A stretch of 64,000 nucleotides of DNA from Glandiceps talaboti (lineage: Eukaryota; Hemichordata; Enteropneusta; Spengelidae): the NCBI RefSeq assembly GCF_964340395.1, contig NC_135549.1, forward strand, positions 5,003,501-5,067,500, in the 5' to 3' direction. Below are positions 1-61,024 of this stretch, piece by piece. The position numbers and the translations under genes were made by a program. The notes beneath the pieces are model-generated. The model worked only from the letters and a program-made list of their open reading frames with translations, was not told the origin of the DNA and did no database searches. The stretch's first letter is position 1, and every line of letters starts with the position of its first letter.

Positions 1-38
1 TTCTAAGTAGGTTATAGTTAGTCCTAAAAAGTACTTAC

Positions 39-22870
<22,832 letters not shown>

Positions 22871-23601
22871 AGTTATGGAGTTGGGTTTCAGCACAGAACC
22901 TGAGGATGGTATGTTACGACTTTGCTATAGCGTTGTTTGAAAATCTCTAGCATTCTAATGTCACGTGATAATCGTTCGATAAGTGATGATGTGTCAGCTT
23001 ATCTGCATGGCTAGGTTCTGATACACATCGCCAATCACCCAAACTCCAAACTAATAAAATTGATGTACAATGGAAATTGTTTTTGTCATAGCAATTACCA
23101 ATTAACTCACGTTATCGATTGAGAAAAAGCTGTGTTATGCATCACCAAGACATTATATTATTATGAGCTTATCTAAGTAATTGGCTCGCAGACCCTTGAC
23201 TGTTTTTAGTCTTGAAGTTAATACACACGTTTGTTCTCTACATACTTAAAGTATTTGATAATGTGTTGCTACTGACTTATTACTAGTAATAACGTTGGTG
23301 ATATCGATTCAAAACTATTACACTCTACAGACGTTTCTGGACTTTACAAAATTAATCTTGTATGGATACTTTGATAATATTACTAATGTCAAAAACAATC
23401 GAGAAATTCTCTTATATTCTTTGTGCTACAGTACGATTTCATCTGTAGAAATCTATTACATGTAAATTCTGACAATACCATCAAACCCCAGTCCTCTCGT
23501 AGTTTTTCAGATAATCTGTATACATCCAGACATCCAGACAGGCAGACATACATGCATGCAGTACACCTTTTATTTACTTACCCCCCTCACACGCACGCAC
23601 G

Positions 23602-23603
23602 TC

Positions 23604-23663
<60 letters not shown>

Positions 23664-23675
23664 TACACACACACA
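23602..23675. repeat. (CA)n microsatellite
   Basis: CA run. It is flanked on the right by two related segments (about 23680-23735 and 23757-23830) with shared CAGACAGATTG and CTTCTACG motifs. Confidence 0.9.
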
Positions 23676-25449
23676 GATGGACAGACAGATTGGCATATGT
23701 CTTTTAATAGCTCTTCTACGGGAGTTTATAGAGGTAATGGGGTCTACACACAGACGGACCGCCAGACAGATTGACATCGGTCTTTCAATATATCTTCTAC
23801 GTGAGCTTATTGAACTAATGGGATCTTCCCTTTGGCCAGATTTTAGTCAAATTGGACATGATTGTGTTATTACCCTTTAATCTGAAGAGCTTGAATAGGT
23901 CATTATCATGTAGCAAATGGAATATTGATTTCAATCAAGTTCACGGCCATATATCGATTATGGATCATAAAACCATTTCCACGCTACCCATGTTGTATAA
24001 TACCATTTAAGTAATACACCAATTAACATTCAATAAAACTGACCAACTTTTAATGCCCACATAAAAGGCATTAAATAGCCTTTATCATAAATGCACATTG
24101 CAGTTATTGATATCTTCTAAATAGAGTCAACAAAGAAGAATTCATTGTATAAAGATAGAAATCGTTCCAGTCTTCTCATTCTCATTTTGTCGGTATGAAC
24201 AAACGGAGAGTCAAACATTCCGATTTAAATACACATTTTAAATTCATTCTTTAAAGTGTAACATAATATTTGTAATGATAATGCTTTCTATGTTTTGATG
24301 GTGTGCTGTAAATATTTCGGTCCATTTTCTGTTTACCGGAAGTAATGCCAACACAACATTTGTATATTTCAAAGACAAATTATTTTTTATTCCGTCGGAA
24401 TCAAAGATTTGTTGAAGTGTAAGAATTTTAGTTGTGAATAATTTTATAAACGTTCTTTTAATTCCTGTAAAAACACGACGCTAATCTAAACTCATATGCA
24501 GACAATGTTGTTTTGTATTCAATACGTTTTATACAACCCTTGCAACACTTGTCTAGAAATGCTGCTGATCAGAACACTGTTTTATCAGTACTAGACAGTT
24601 AAAGAACTGGCTTTGTAGGTGCAGGAAAGTCTTCTCCTTATCACACTATCAAACTGGACATACATTGATAAAAATAACATCGGTTGTCTCTGCCGTAAGT
24701 TCACGCTGTGCTTTTATCAGTTTATATACATATATGTCTGTGAAAGTTTGTCTTATAGACATATACACGAAAAAAAGCCCCATCGCCTGAATCTAGATCT
24801 GATGTATAGGCACTGAAATAAACTAAATGTTTCACAATAAAAGTCGTTAATGGTGAAAGGTACATTCAGCCATGCATTCTTTGGATGATGTTACTTTTCT
24901 CCAGTTGACTGGCCATCCATAACCAGGCGTTGCATTTTCAGACTTGAACGATGAAATCGCGATCGAAATCTGACCATCACAGGTATCATCTTAGACTGTC
25001 AACATTTGTAATTTATCTTTAATACTACTGTCGTTGAAATTAATAGAATTAAACATAACATGGTGTGGACGTTCCATGAAGTCAAGACTAGATCATATTT
25101 TATGTGCTCGAATCCTCAGTGAGTGAGTGAGTGAGTGAGTGAATAGCTTGTCTTTGTCACAGGGGTCGACAATGTACGTATTATACACGTTAATTGGGAC
25201 ATTTTTTTAAAGGATTACAAAAAATGTATATCAACATTAGCTATTATTACATTTAAAGAAAAATGTTTCTAATAAAACAACATGACCCCCCTACTGCCAA
25301 TTTCAAAAACAGGGTGACCCCCTACCAATCCACCGCCCCCGCCCCTTCCCAGGCCGAAGAAACAGACCGGTCCCTAGAACAGGTACGTAAGGCATCTTCC
25401 ATAGCAGTGATGCCTTCCTCAATGTATGGCGATATTAGGGTAGAGTGAC

Positions 25450-25609
<160 letters not shown>

Positions 25610-26149
25610 TACGGCACTGGATCGTTGATAAGTTATGTGTTAATACCAGGTTTGTGTTCAGTCAATTGCAAGTGATGGTTATGTTAGCATATGCTTCAGT
25701 CAGTAGAATACTAAGAGTAACTTTTAAATATCCAGAAACAGTCACGCAATACCATATAAATCATCTTGTGTCACTTTAATAAAAATAACTAGCATTGCAA
25801 TTATATAATGCTCTCACTGTAGTCTTCCATCAAATCAGAAGGACTGGGTCATTTCCAGTCAATATTGGTGTCTATTTTCATTGAGAAATAAGTGAATTCA
25901 ACATAGTGTAAACTGCAGTTACTGACGGCGCAAGCCAGAGCACACATTTCTGCTAAAGCAACGGCGGTGCGTCTTGGACGGTGGTTGACGACGACGATGA
26001 TTAGTTGTAAATGAATGAATTGCCATAGTGTACACATCTTGCATATACATTGGGAAAAAATCAATTTATTGTTCAACGTGCCTTTCAATGATATACATAT
26101 TTTACAATTGTCTAAAGACGACAATTAAACGTAAATGATGAATAAGGCA

Positions 26150-26363
26150 GACTTAAGTAATTACAAGGGGGGGGGAGGGCTAATGACGATGGGATGCCAC
26201 AATTACAAAACAATGCACAGTTAATCAGTACAATGAGTCAATGTAAAACGTGACCTCCTTCTTATCTCATTGTGACAGTCTAACATATGACCCTCCCCTG
26301 AGAACCGATTTGTAAAAATTGCCCCCCCTCCATTCCCCGTCCCTGTAATTACTGAATATTCCC
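26150..26363. repeat. Short member of a GGGAGCCTTCAGTAATTAC TIR family
   Basis: Ends AGTAATTACAAGGGGGG and CCCTGTAATTACTGAATATTCCC are inverse-related, and the interior has GTGACC / GACCCTCCCC runs like the longer copies. Intergenic. Confidence 0.55.
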
Positions 26364-26664
26364 TAATCACATTACTTCATTATAGCCAAGTAAAATGGAT
26401 ATTCATCAGAGAAATGTAGTGTAAAATATTAAGAGATCGGTTTACAAGCCTTATACAGTAAGTTGCAGTACTGAGGACAATGTTTCCAAAGCTTAGATGT
26501 GATAAAATGTTAACCTTATATGCGGCATAATATTCTATTTTACTCCTGAAAAGTGCATTGTTTCGAAATCTTGTCAGCTGAAGCCAACAAAATGAACAAT
26601 GCACTAGCTGCTATTGGGAGATTTTTTTTCATCAAATAATCAACAATATATTCACTAAAACAGG

Positions 26665-26955
26665 TCAGTTATACTTATAACTTGCTAGTGGCAAGTTTAA
26701 ATCTTAAGCTAAAACTCGATTTTGAGTCTGTCACATGTTAAAATTGCACTAGTTATAACTGAAGTATCATTTTCGATCAGGAAACCACGATAAATTCAAT
26801 AAAAATTGCTAAAATAATAATAATTAGACATTGTACACGTTAATCAGGGGTTGATATTATCCATAAGGGGGGGGGGACGACCAAAAAATGTATTTCATTT
26901 GATTTATCGAGTATACAGCTACAAACGTTCCATTTAGCAGCTAGTGCAGCTTTAA
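26665..26955. repeat. Dispersed repeat, second copy
   Basis: Same ordered segments as 11690-12030, ending in GCAGCTAGTGCAGCTTTAA, which also occurs (one change) near 20500. It lies just downstream of the SUR-like gene stop codon and may fall in its 3' UTR. Confidence 0.6.
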
Positions 26956-27034
26956 CCTATCTTGACATTTTTTTCTGTTGAAAAACCGATCGATTTATGT
27001 AATCTGAAGTCTTCTAAAAAGGAGAAGAATTTTT

Positions 27035-50600
<23,566 letters not shown>

Positions 50601-50893
50601 GATTATCGAATCACAGTTGTATACATGACGGTTTGTATTTAGGTCGCATAATCGTACTCCTTTACCCGAAGCCTATGCACACCGTGGTCGATAAGTGATA
50701 CTGCGCATGTATCATTGACATGACATCAGTCGTAATCTTTAATTTGCTAACATGTACATTAACTGACGAACAATGGAACACTGCTTGTCTGTCCGTCCTT
50801 CCGACTGATTAAAAATTGCCTTTTGGCATCTCAGAAATCACAATACACAATCAGCTTGGAGAGCAATATATACATAAAAATGAAAGAAGACGA

Positions 50894-51011
50894 GAGTGTT
50901 ATTATAACGAGTGTGAAGCTACCATCATATTCATATTGATCGTAGAGGTCAACTTTTGAAAGTGAATATGAATATGAATATGATGGTAGCTTCACACTCG
51001 TGTTATTATAA
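50894..51011. repeat. Foldback, about 45-bp arms
   Basis: Left arm 50894-50937 (CGAGAGTGTTATTATAACGA...) and right arm 50963-51011 are inverse complements. The loop contains GATCGTAGAGGTC. Confidence 0.8.
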
Positions 51012-51018
51012 TATGTAT

Positions 51019-51299
51019 TTACACTACGGTTTGTTTAACCAAAAGGATCATCAGGTGTATGCGTGGGTGAGTAGATTCGCCGACTGTGTATACAGTGGCA
51101 AATATTACCCGAAGCCAATACACGTACACCGCATACATGTACTGTGTATACAGTGGCAAATATTACCCGAAGCCAATACACGTACACCGCATACATGTAC
51201 TGTATACAGTGGCTGACTGTGTATATGCACAGTCAGCGAATCTACTCGCCCACGCAAACACCTGATGATCCTATTGGTGAAACGGACCGTAGTGTAAAA
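51019..51299. repeat. Foldback with internal 58-bp tandem duplication
   Basis: Outer arms start TTTACACTACGGT and end ACCGTAGTGTAAA. Between them a 58-bp unit starting ACTGTGTATACAGTGG is present at 51083 and 51141, with a partial third copy at 51199. Confidence 0.8.
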
Positions 51300-51530
51300 T
51301 TGTAAAAAACTGGAGTGCTCAATACATATGTATGTAAAGAGTATAAATAACCTTTATATATATATATAAATCATATATATATGTGCATTCATACAAGAAG
51401 TGACATTGGCAAGGAAATATACCAAATGAAACACTGATGTTTAAAATGTCTTGAAAATATTAAGTATATCACTGAGATATTTATCTAACATAAATTATCC
51501 TTATTATTCCTCTTAACAATATCATCACAG

Positions 51531-52085
51531 TCATTTTGAACATTTATGGGGAGGCATGTCAGTTATACAATCTTCTAACAAGCCAATTCGTGCGTTAAAA
51601 TCACCAAGAATCAAAATTATCCCAGCAGAAAGATAGGAGTGAAGATCATTCTCTAAAAATTCAAAAGGGTCAACATCAGGAGCTACTCTCTTCATATAAC
51701 TAGCATTCTCTGGTGGAAAGTATAAAACACACACAAATAGATCATGATCTGAATTGAAAAAAAGTTTTTTTTCCAATTTTAACCAAACAGCAAAATAATG
51801 TTTTCTCGGCAGTATTTTTACATCTGCCCTGAGAGAATTTTTCACAAAAACACAAATACCTCCATAATTTCTCCTTCCTACAACACTTGTGGCTCTACTT
51901 GAATTATAACAATAATAATCTTCGATTGCAAAGCTCTGATTACTAGGTGAAGACCAAGATTCAACAATACCAAAAATATCAAATTTTTAACCAAAGTCGG
52001 ATAATTTATTCTCATTAAGACCTTGAATATTCCAACAAGCCAGATTTAAATCTGATTTATGAACAACCCTTCCAAAATTGATAAC
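51531..52085 (-). mobile_element. LINE (non-LTR retrotransposon) endonuclease fragment
   Basis: Reading from 52085: LNLACWNIQGLNENKLSDFG then a stop, then IFGIVESW, VGRRNYGGICVFVKNSL and, near the 3' side, LILGDFNARIG. These are the successive motifs of an apurinic-type endonuclease domain of non-LTR retrotransposons. It is truncated before any reverse transcriptase and holds at least one stop. Intergenic, between the two SUR-like genes. Confidence 0.8.
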
Positions 52086-52217
52086 CATGTCAAGGGAATA
52101 TAACAGTAATGTATTATTTCAAAGCAATATGATACCACATGGCAAAGAAGTTGAGAGAGAAAGAGAGCGAGTGAAAAAACAAACAACCCCCCAAAAACAA
52201 AAAAAACAACATATATA

Positions 52218-52381
<164 letters not shown>

Positions 52382-53405
52382 AAGAGATGGGGAGGCAGTT
52401 GTATATACATCATCAAGTCATCATCTAAAAAGTTCTATGGTATTAGTGATTATACAACTCGACGATCATGCCCCTCGTTGTATATTTTTTTACTTACACC
52501 ATCCCACTCTAAACATTATTTTTGTGTTGTTTTATTTTACGCTGATTTATGTGAATGAGGTCCGAAATTCTCCCCCAGTACAAGTCACAATACCACGGTC
52601 ACAGGTTTCCTGATATTTTACATCAATATAGATAAAAATATGTCCTTTTTAGCCTCTGTGTTCTTTTTCTGGACGATGAAGGTGCAAGGCGGGGGTTTTC
52701 TCCTCGCATTGTAATAGAATTGCAGATTCCTGCAGTACGTAACTCCTGCGCCGTCCCAGTAAATCATCAGATACCATTACCATATGGTAACAGACTAAAC
52801 ACCACTCCGTTATCTAAGCTATACAGTGGCTTTCATATCAATGAATAGAGTTCGAGTCCGTATGATATAAAGGTGAGACCAAGATCTAGAGTTTCATGAA
52901 AACGGCCAAACTTAGAGCATGTTGTGAGCTTGGGAAATAGGAAGCGGGTGAAATTATCTTGGTTGTGAAAAATTATAGACTTGAACTTCTAGGACACAGA
53001 ATTCAGGTATGAAGGGAACCACTACCACAAAATATTACGTTTGCGTCTTTTTTTCTGGTAAAAATTATTTCCACAGTCACTGTGACGGTCCACTCCAGTC
53101 ATTTTTTGTCAGGCTCTTTGAATTCCTTTGAATTTGTAAATTGATATTTTATTTGCCAAAAAATTGCATGTTCTCTACGAATGTAAATTAAGTCATATTA
53201 TCTGGTGATATAAATTCGTCCATGAATACTAAATATTGGGCTAAATTGATGATGTCATGTTTTTATAGCCTCGAATTGTAAGCTTTAAGTCCCCATAGCA
53301 AAATGTAATAATAAGCGTAGTCAACGTTTTCAATATTTGAGCAATCACGCGATGTCAACTGTACTATTATTGTGAGTTAATTGCCTTAATTTGGAGACGC
53401 GCTCG

Positions 53406-53408
<3 letters not shown>

Positions 53409-53447
<39 letters not shown>

Positions 53448-53460
53448 TTTGTTTGTTTGT
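53409..53460. repeat. (TG)n(TTTG)n microsatellite
   Basis: Intergenic, between the divergent SUR-like genes. Confidence 0.9.
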
Positions 53461-54215
53461 TCGAACAAACCCGTTAGATTCACAAGCATTTATGTCTTAT
53501 AAATTATAATATTACAAAAATGAATTCGTCATAAATCCCTCAGTACAATTTAAAACATACTTCTTCAAAGACGCTAAAACTTTAGCGATAAACGTTGAAA
53601 CCAAATGTCGTATCATCGATGACAGACCAACTTATAACTATGGGAATTGAAATCCAACCGATCGAAACTACATGCTTGTGCATGTAATTAAAGTCAATAA
53701 TTCCTTTGGAATGTGCGCTAATCTATTTTGGTGTCAATTTGCAAGTTTCACTTCGATAAAGGCAATGTTTGTAATATGGTATGAGTTTCATTGTTAAAGT
53801 TTCGTATAGTGAAATTAATATTTGCCTTTTCAAATGTGTTGGTAAACCATAGTTGGTAAATTAGGTCAAATTTTCAAGTTGTGTTTGGAACAAAAGTTAA
53901 ATTGAATACTATTATTTGCATTTATTTTGTTATCAAGAGCCTTAGATATAAAAATGACTTGATTCACGTCATGTAATACAAAAAGACACTAATGCTAGAA
54001 TTGAACAAATAACTCATTTGTATTTGAATGTAATGGTGTCCATTTGTCAGTTTTACAAAGAGAGAGAGAGAGAGAGACTTTTCCCGCGACTCGGTCTAAG
54101 TTGTACAAATGATTGGGTATGATTTGTACATTCTTGTCATTCAGAGCATGCTTGAAGGACGTCTCGTCCTATGTACGCTATTACTTGGTCTACACTTAGT
54201 ACGTGTGTCTATTTC

Positions 54216-54885
54216 GGGAGTATTCAGGAATTACAAAGGGGGGGGGGGGAATCAGGCCCGGACTAAATTGCGTAAAAATGACCCTCCCCTAACTCCGGCG
54301 TGCTAAAAGGTGACCCATCTTCAATTTCCTTTCTCCAAAAAATGACCCCCCCCCCCCCGTTACAATAGTTCAGAAACGTGGTTCCAATGCTTCCAGACAT
54401 GGAAAAAGACACTAATCCTAGAATCAATGGTTTAAAGGACTTAATGTTTAGATTTCAATTGCTGAGCTGATGAACGCCATAGACCTCCCAAACCCTAAAT
54501 GAGAACATGCCCGACATTGGTGGGATTAAGGTCAACATTTCCACAGCATTATCCCTAACATCTTACCCAGCTGTCCCCGTTTTACTCCTGAGACCCACTT
54601 CTCTCCTTATATTACAATTGACTGACACTTACCTGGTTAAGTTGTCAGTAGCGATTGACTGATATGGTCTGATATTAAAGTACCTAACCCTAACCGTATA
54701 ACCGATGTGGCCGTGATTAAATGCCAAAGTCACACAAAACACATTTAGACGATATAACGAGTCAAAGTAAAATGTTAGGCTCCCCTTATTCCATTTTCTA
54801 AAGTGTGGCCGTCCTCGAGAACCGATTTGTAAAAAGTGACCCCTAATTCCCCCGACCCTCCCCCTTGTAGTTACTGAAGGCTCCC
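54216..54885. mobile_element. Non-autonomous TIR element, second full copy
   Basis: Begins GGGAGTATTCAGGAATTAC and ends TAGTTACTGAAGGCTCCC, with interior sequence related to 36281-37028. It lies just upstream of the second SUR-like gene and could carry part of its promoter region. Confidence 0.7.
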
Positions 54886-55229
54886 TTAAAGTCCTTGACA
54901 TACAAAGTCCAACTGTACTGGGGTCAGACACTTTGTTACAGAGAAGAACATTTAACCCCGAGGAATTGACAGATACGTCAGACTCTGTCATTATGAAAAG
55001 GGGTTCAGAACTTTCGACCCAAATTGACACATTTATAGCAGCAGTCTTTGTTTCAAGTAGAGGCGTTTCGCAACACACTGGGATATTTGTTATAAGCGCA
55101 GCGTAAATTCACCCGGACTTGAGGCCGTGTTGTACGTCACAGTGCTGTCGTGTAAAGATTTGCAGCTAAGGAACTGGCGAGAGTTGATAATTTTAACAAG
55201 TAAGGTACAGGTAGTTGTTATTAACTACC

Positions 55230-56822
55230 ATGACCTTGGACTTGTTTTGCGGTGGCGATGTTGAGTTGGAAGGCGTACACTCAGAACTTATTAACAGAAC
55301 AGAGATCATTCACAACTCATGCTATGTGGATCTTATACATGGTTGTATTCATATCGTCTACTTCATAGTTGCTTGCATCATTCTCGCTGCCGTCGGTTGT
55401 TGTTCTGCCACCATTAACACTAAAACTATCCAAACCTACCCCGGTCACAATCTACGATGGATTCTCGCAGTTATTCTGTGGTTTGTGTTATTATGTGGAC
55501 TCGGAGAAGGTATCCTTACAGATGTGACGAGAAATACGGTTACACAGCCTCACCTGTATGTACCCGTCGTATTGGAGTTTATAAATGGGTTTATGTTTCT
55601 GATATATTACCATTATCTTGAACGATGGAGACGACCTCATTTAGTTTGGTTCTTGCTGACATACTGGGTATCCGCAGTAGTAGGGGATGTGATCAGACTG
55701 GGCAATTTAATTCACCAAGATGCCGATACATCTATTCTACGTTTTGATGTAATCATATGTTCACTAGTACTGTATGCTATATTCATCCTAGTTGAGCTGA
55801 ACTTACTCAGAACTAAGGTAAGGGCCCATAACTCACATTATCTCACCAGGTAAAATCTGTTGCAAATTTTCCTTTAGCATACATGTATTATGTTATTACC
55901 ACACAGTACAGTACAGTGCAAAAATATCAATGAAAGTAATGGCGGATAATTGCAAAAGACATCCGGGTAATTTGATATTGCGCAATGCATGATGAGATGG
56001 CAATATATTTACTCTCCACGTGAACATTAAAACTGAGAGCTTTCTACTTCAAACTGTTCTACACTGTATGATAGACGGTGCGGTTAATTATGATCACAAA
56101 ATGTTGTGACGTGACTGTGGAGAGAGAATGCTAGATAGAGTTCGCCTGTATTGTTGAGATTGTTTGTGGTATTACCACTGAAGGTCATCACTGCACTGAG
56201 CAGGTTTATTTTTTGAGGGGGTGAGCCCAAAGAAATCAAGTGGGTCTGTAACTTACAATGTGACCATCCTCCGATTCCATTTTGTAACATGTGACCTTCC
56301 CTCAGTTTCCTTTTTCTGAAACGTTACCACCCACTCCATTTATTTCAACAACATGGTTAAGAAGCTAGAGTCATAGACTTACTATACTTATCATGAAGAA
56401 ACTTCGTGTCCACACTTTAATATTTTGATATAACCTGAGTTGTATAGACGCTAACTTCAATGATATTGGTTCATATTGCACACATTGATAATTGAGCAAG
56501 CCTAACTATTCCCTTTAATGAAAAAGATTCTATCCGATGGCTACAACCGCATTACTAGTAAAATAATTCCATTTGTTGTTGCCCCCTACTACCACCACAT
56601 ACCACAGTCGTTAACCAGTAGATTAGAGCAAATCTACTGTCCGAAACAACTCCTGTTTTTTGGATCCCATTTGGTAGAGTTGAAGGCCGGTCATGATTTT
56701 TATAGTGTTTACATCCAAAAAGAGAGAAGGCCAAAACACAGATTCTGGATACATGAACAAAAGAGGAATGTGTAACCAATGGCAACGTCCCTAGCAATCA
56801 GTTACCTGACAAAGAGACCCAG

Positions 56823-56921
<99 letters not shown>

Positions 56922-59900
56922 GAAAAAAAGAACATGTGGAACAGATGCAACACCACAGTCAATCCATCACACCTTTGCAATGCATCTTGCTTTGTTAGTC
57001 CACATTTTGAAGAGTTCACGTCGTAATAACTGAAGGCTCCCCAACCTTATTATTCCTTAGATTAAAATGATCATATCTTCAGCGAAAATACAGGACATTC
57101 ACAAGTATGATTGTCACTATCCTGTTTTGATGAATCTGACAGTTTGAGAGCAGAACACTGAGAACATCTAAATAACTACTGTCTTCATAAATTTTTCTAC
57201 GCCTGTTTTGTCATTTGCATTATGGGTTGATACTTAATGCACACAATAATCCAGTACATGTCATCATATTCTGTATCTCAATACTTCTACTTGTGTTCCC
57301 TATTTCAACTTAATAATTCTAAAAATAAAAAGTAGAGACTATCACGACACAGGCTTTTTTTTTAAAGTTACAATATACATGTAAAAGAGGATGGAATTTT
57401 CGACTACATGAAAGCTAATAAATCAAATTGATTTACACCATTGAAAAAAATTTACTGTACAACAAATTACATGTTGCCTTTTTGAAAGATGGACTTTCAT
57501 ACCAGCTCCACTATCAACAAAAAGAAATTCACGATTTTTTGTAGCAAGTCGTATACAAGCTAGCTTAGCATAGGGTTGTATGTAATGTATTGACATAATG
57601 GTAATTCATTTTTATCCGGTCAATGCTTCCCATCTATATTGTATATCGGTAACCTGTTAGGAACAGGCTTACTGAGTTTTATCTATGAGATACCAGGGTA
57701 TGTCAATAGGTCAAAGCAATTCTTACGTTGTACAGACTAACAAAGGCCATGCTAACGTAGGCACTGTATATCTGCTATTGAAGTCAATGTATGTATTAAA
57801 TGGTGTGTATATTCTGTGAGCATGAGCGACACATGATATATGTATGCGACCTATCGTAAGTGAATACATGCACATGTAAGTGCTACATATACTGTGAGAT
57901 ACACATTAAATGTATTGCATCTATAACCATAGACGTTGGAGAGAAACGTCAACGTCTATGATGTATAACTTATACATCTGAATTTAACCTAAATGTCTGT
58001 CACCTACATATCTGTCAATGAAACTCACTCGAAGAATAAATGTCAAGGTTTGGCAAGATTTATATTTTCTCTTTCAAAGATATTATATGACTAGAAAATA
58101 ACCCTTGCTTCGGACGGAGTATAGATACCAAACAGAGGATTATTTATCTTATGGGGTTAAGGGTCAAGATGCCATATCTTCAAAGCATACCTATGCTCTT
58201 TAATGACAGCTGACGTTCCTACTATTTCAGCGACCCTGACTGTCATTTTGATGTTTTAAATGTCGCTCCCCTTCCGTAGTTTATTAAGTCAAGAATGGTA
58301 GTTACTATCACTGAAATAGTTGTAACGTCAGCGGTCCTTCAAGAGAATAGGTAGGCTAACATCTGCCAACACCTCATTTAGAGTGTGTATGATCTTTGAC
58401 CTCGTACCCACCGTACATTGTTGGTTTTAAACATAGCATACACCACATCTCAATTTTAGACGTCAATTCGATTCATATAATCGGCAAACCAATATATTTT
58501 TCTAAAAGGTATTCAAGTGGTGTTATACCGATGCTGCCGAGAACGATGATTTACATCTTAAGAACATGTACTACATTTACCAATATACAGCTTTACTGCG
58601 TCGAATGACGTACTCTTGGTTGACTTGGCTGCTGACTCTCGGCTACAAACGACCTCTAGAGATGGAAGATTTAGGATGTTTACCACACGAACATACTGTG
58701 GCTCACCAATATCACATTTTCGAAAAAGTATACACAGCTGAGATGGTAAGACTGGTCTTTCCTTTATAAAGCACTATGTCTCTGTTGCAATAATCTTTGG
58801 GCGCAAGAGAAGGGAATGAGAATATAGATGTACATGACTGTACTAATACTCCGAATGTATCTAAAACAAAGGCTATAGAATTGCATTTGAAAAACGCTAT
58901 TTGCATTGAGGCATTTGATAAATTACTTATAGTCCATGAGCCAGACAGGTTATTGGTACCAAAAAGTGGTACCAAACGATATTTTCACCAGTGATGTATA
59001 ATGCTATTCTAATATCAAAAATGCTTGGTGGACATTCTAAATGAGTAACGTTTGGAAATTATACGACTTTTTAATATCATACATAATACAGCACAGACAG
59101 AGAATTCAGGATATGTAAATTATGTTGTATCGAAGTAGAAGATGAATATCATTTCCTCTTTGAGTGTCCAGCGTGGGATAATCTAAGAAAAAGATATTTA
59201 CAACCTGCATCATACAGATCACCTTCACTTTACCATTTTAATCAGTTGATGGCATCTAAGGATGACAATACCACTAGAAATCTAGCTTTATTTTTGTTTC
59301 ATGCATTTAAAGTAAAAGACAAACTGTAAACTCTCCATAAAATTTACCATTAAATTTTATAATTCAGCGAATGTGTGCTTTGGAGCTTTACAAAGACATC
59401 CTTGTTTATCACTGTATGTATAACACTGGCACTGTGAACTAGTTGTGTAACTGAATTTATTTATTATACTGTGTATATATCTGGGGCCGGAGGCCCATAT
59501 TATTAAATAAACCAGTATTATTACCACCATAATACAGCACAATAATTTAGGCATCGCATGCCTAAATTAGTAGTTACATCAATCTTAGTGTGATTTCAGT
59601 GGATGAAACATAATAAAATGCTTTTTCTCAGCTTAAAAAGTGAATATATTTGTCAATATTTCCTATATTTTGAATAGCTCATGTTTTCATTTCTAGAAAC
59701 GCGCCAAAGAGAAGAAAACTATACCTTCGCTATGGAGATGCTTTGTCTACGGTTATGGTAAACGATTGTTACTTGCAATGTCTATTAAACTGGTCAGTGA
59801 TACTTTCTATATGATTGGTCCGATAGCTATTGGTGGTTTGGTAGCTTACGCAACGGTCGTTTACAATGGGGAAATGGTCACTGACTACGTAAGTAGCTAC

Positions 59901-60987
59901 ATTGTAATGAAAAGTTCAGCAACTTATCTAGAGCTTTGTGAATTGTCATGGGTTTCCTCGAATGGACGCTAATTTAACACAGTCATACAATTTAGGTTTG
60001 TAAGAACTATTTATGTAGTTTAATTTTCGTTTCGTTTCTTTTTAGTTTGATTTTCTATTTTGCGACAATCGTGTCACAAAGGGTATTTGGCAATTTTACT
60101 CTTTCACAATCACTTCCAGTACATACATATTTTTTATACATTTAATTTATTTACAATTGAGTTACAAACACAAATTTGGTCTATGTTGCTTCACATTTTT
60201 TTGTTAGGGTAGGATTAGGGTTATTTACCCCCCCCCCCCCATCCGATCCGATCCGAAGTCTCGTCGCTTTGTGACCACTTTAATCTTTATGTCGTTTAAT
60301 AAATTTCTCTGTAAAATGAACTTGCTGTAGTATTTGATGAACGTGAAGTGATTATGCGTGTCTCTTCCACACAAAAAATGAAACATGTACGAGCACCTTA
60401 TTGAACATAGAAAGTAGATTAAAGCCTTTGCACATATTCCCCCTGTCCCCTTGTCTATTGTGGTTTGTTTTCTATACCTAATGTGGCAAGATTCTGTCTA
60501 TGTCTATATATGGCATAGAACTCCAACATAAATATAAACATAAATCGGATAACCTGGTACGAAATTACTCAATCTTTTTTTCAGGACACACAGTACGTAA
60601 CATTCCAGGAATTCTTCGGCAATGGCTTTGTTTTGGTTGTTGTTATATTCATTGCACTGTTATGTCGACTGATTACCCAGCAAACTGCCATTTACTATAC
60701 ATTTGTGAATGGTATGCATGCTCGTACAGCACTACAGGTATGTACTATAATGTATAATAATCGGAAGAACTTATAGAATTTTTGTTAATACAAACATCGG
60801 ATACTGTATTGGGAATGATTGAATTGTGTCTTATCGTCCGAGGCGAAATAAGAGACGCAAGTGTCCTGTTGAAACGATTACACAGGCACGAAACAGTATT
60901 ACATTGTATAACTATCAGTTAGGCGATCTGTTTACCGGTTTTAGTTTATGATGTGGCTAATAGGGTATGAAAGAGAGAGAAAGAGAA

Positions 60988-61024
<37 letters not shown>

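Noticed and set aside
22871-22894. Extending the channel N-terminus upstream to position 22894
   Set aside because: The codon there is GTG on the minus strand, not ATG; the first true ATG in frame is at 22870.
24612-24655. Possible ABC-transporter Walker A remnant (VGAGKSS) on the plus strand
   Set aside because: Only about seven residues match. The next residues and splice context do not resemble any NBD exon, so chance is a sufficient explanation.
58797-58994. 65-codon plus-strand frame in intron 2 of the second SUR-like gene
   Set aside because: It does not resemble ABCC sequence, has no good splice sites, and lies next to a LINE 3' end, so it is probably LINE-derived or random. Not supported as a gene.
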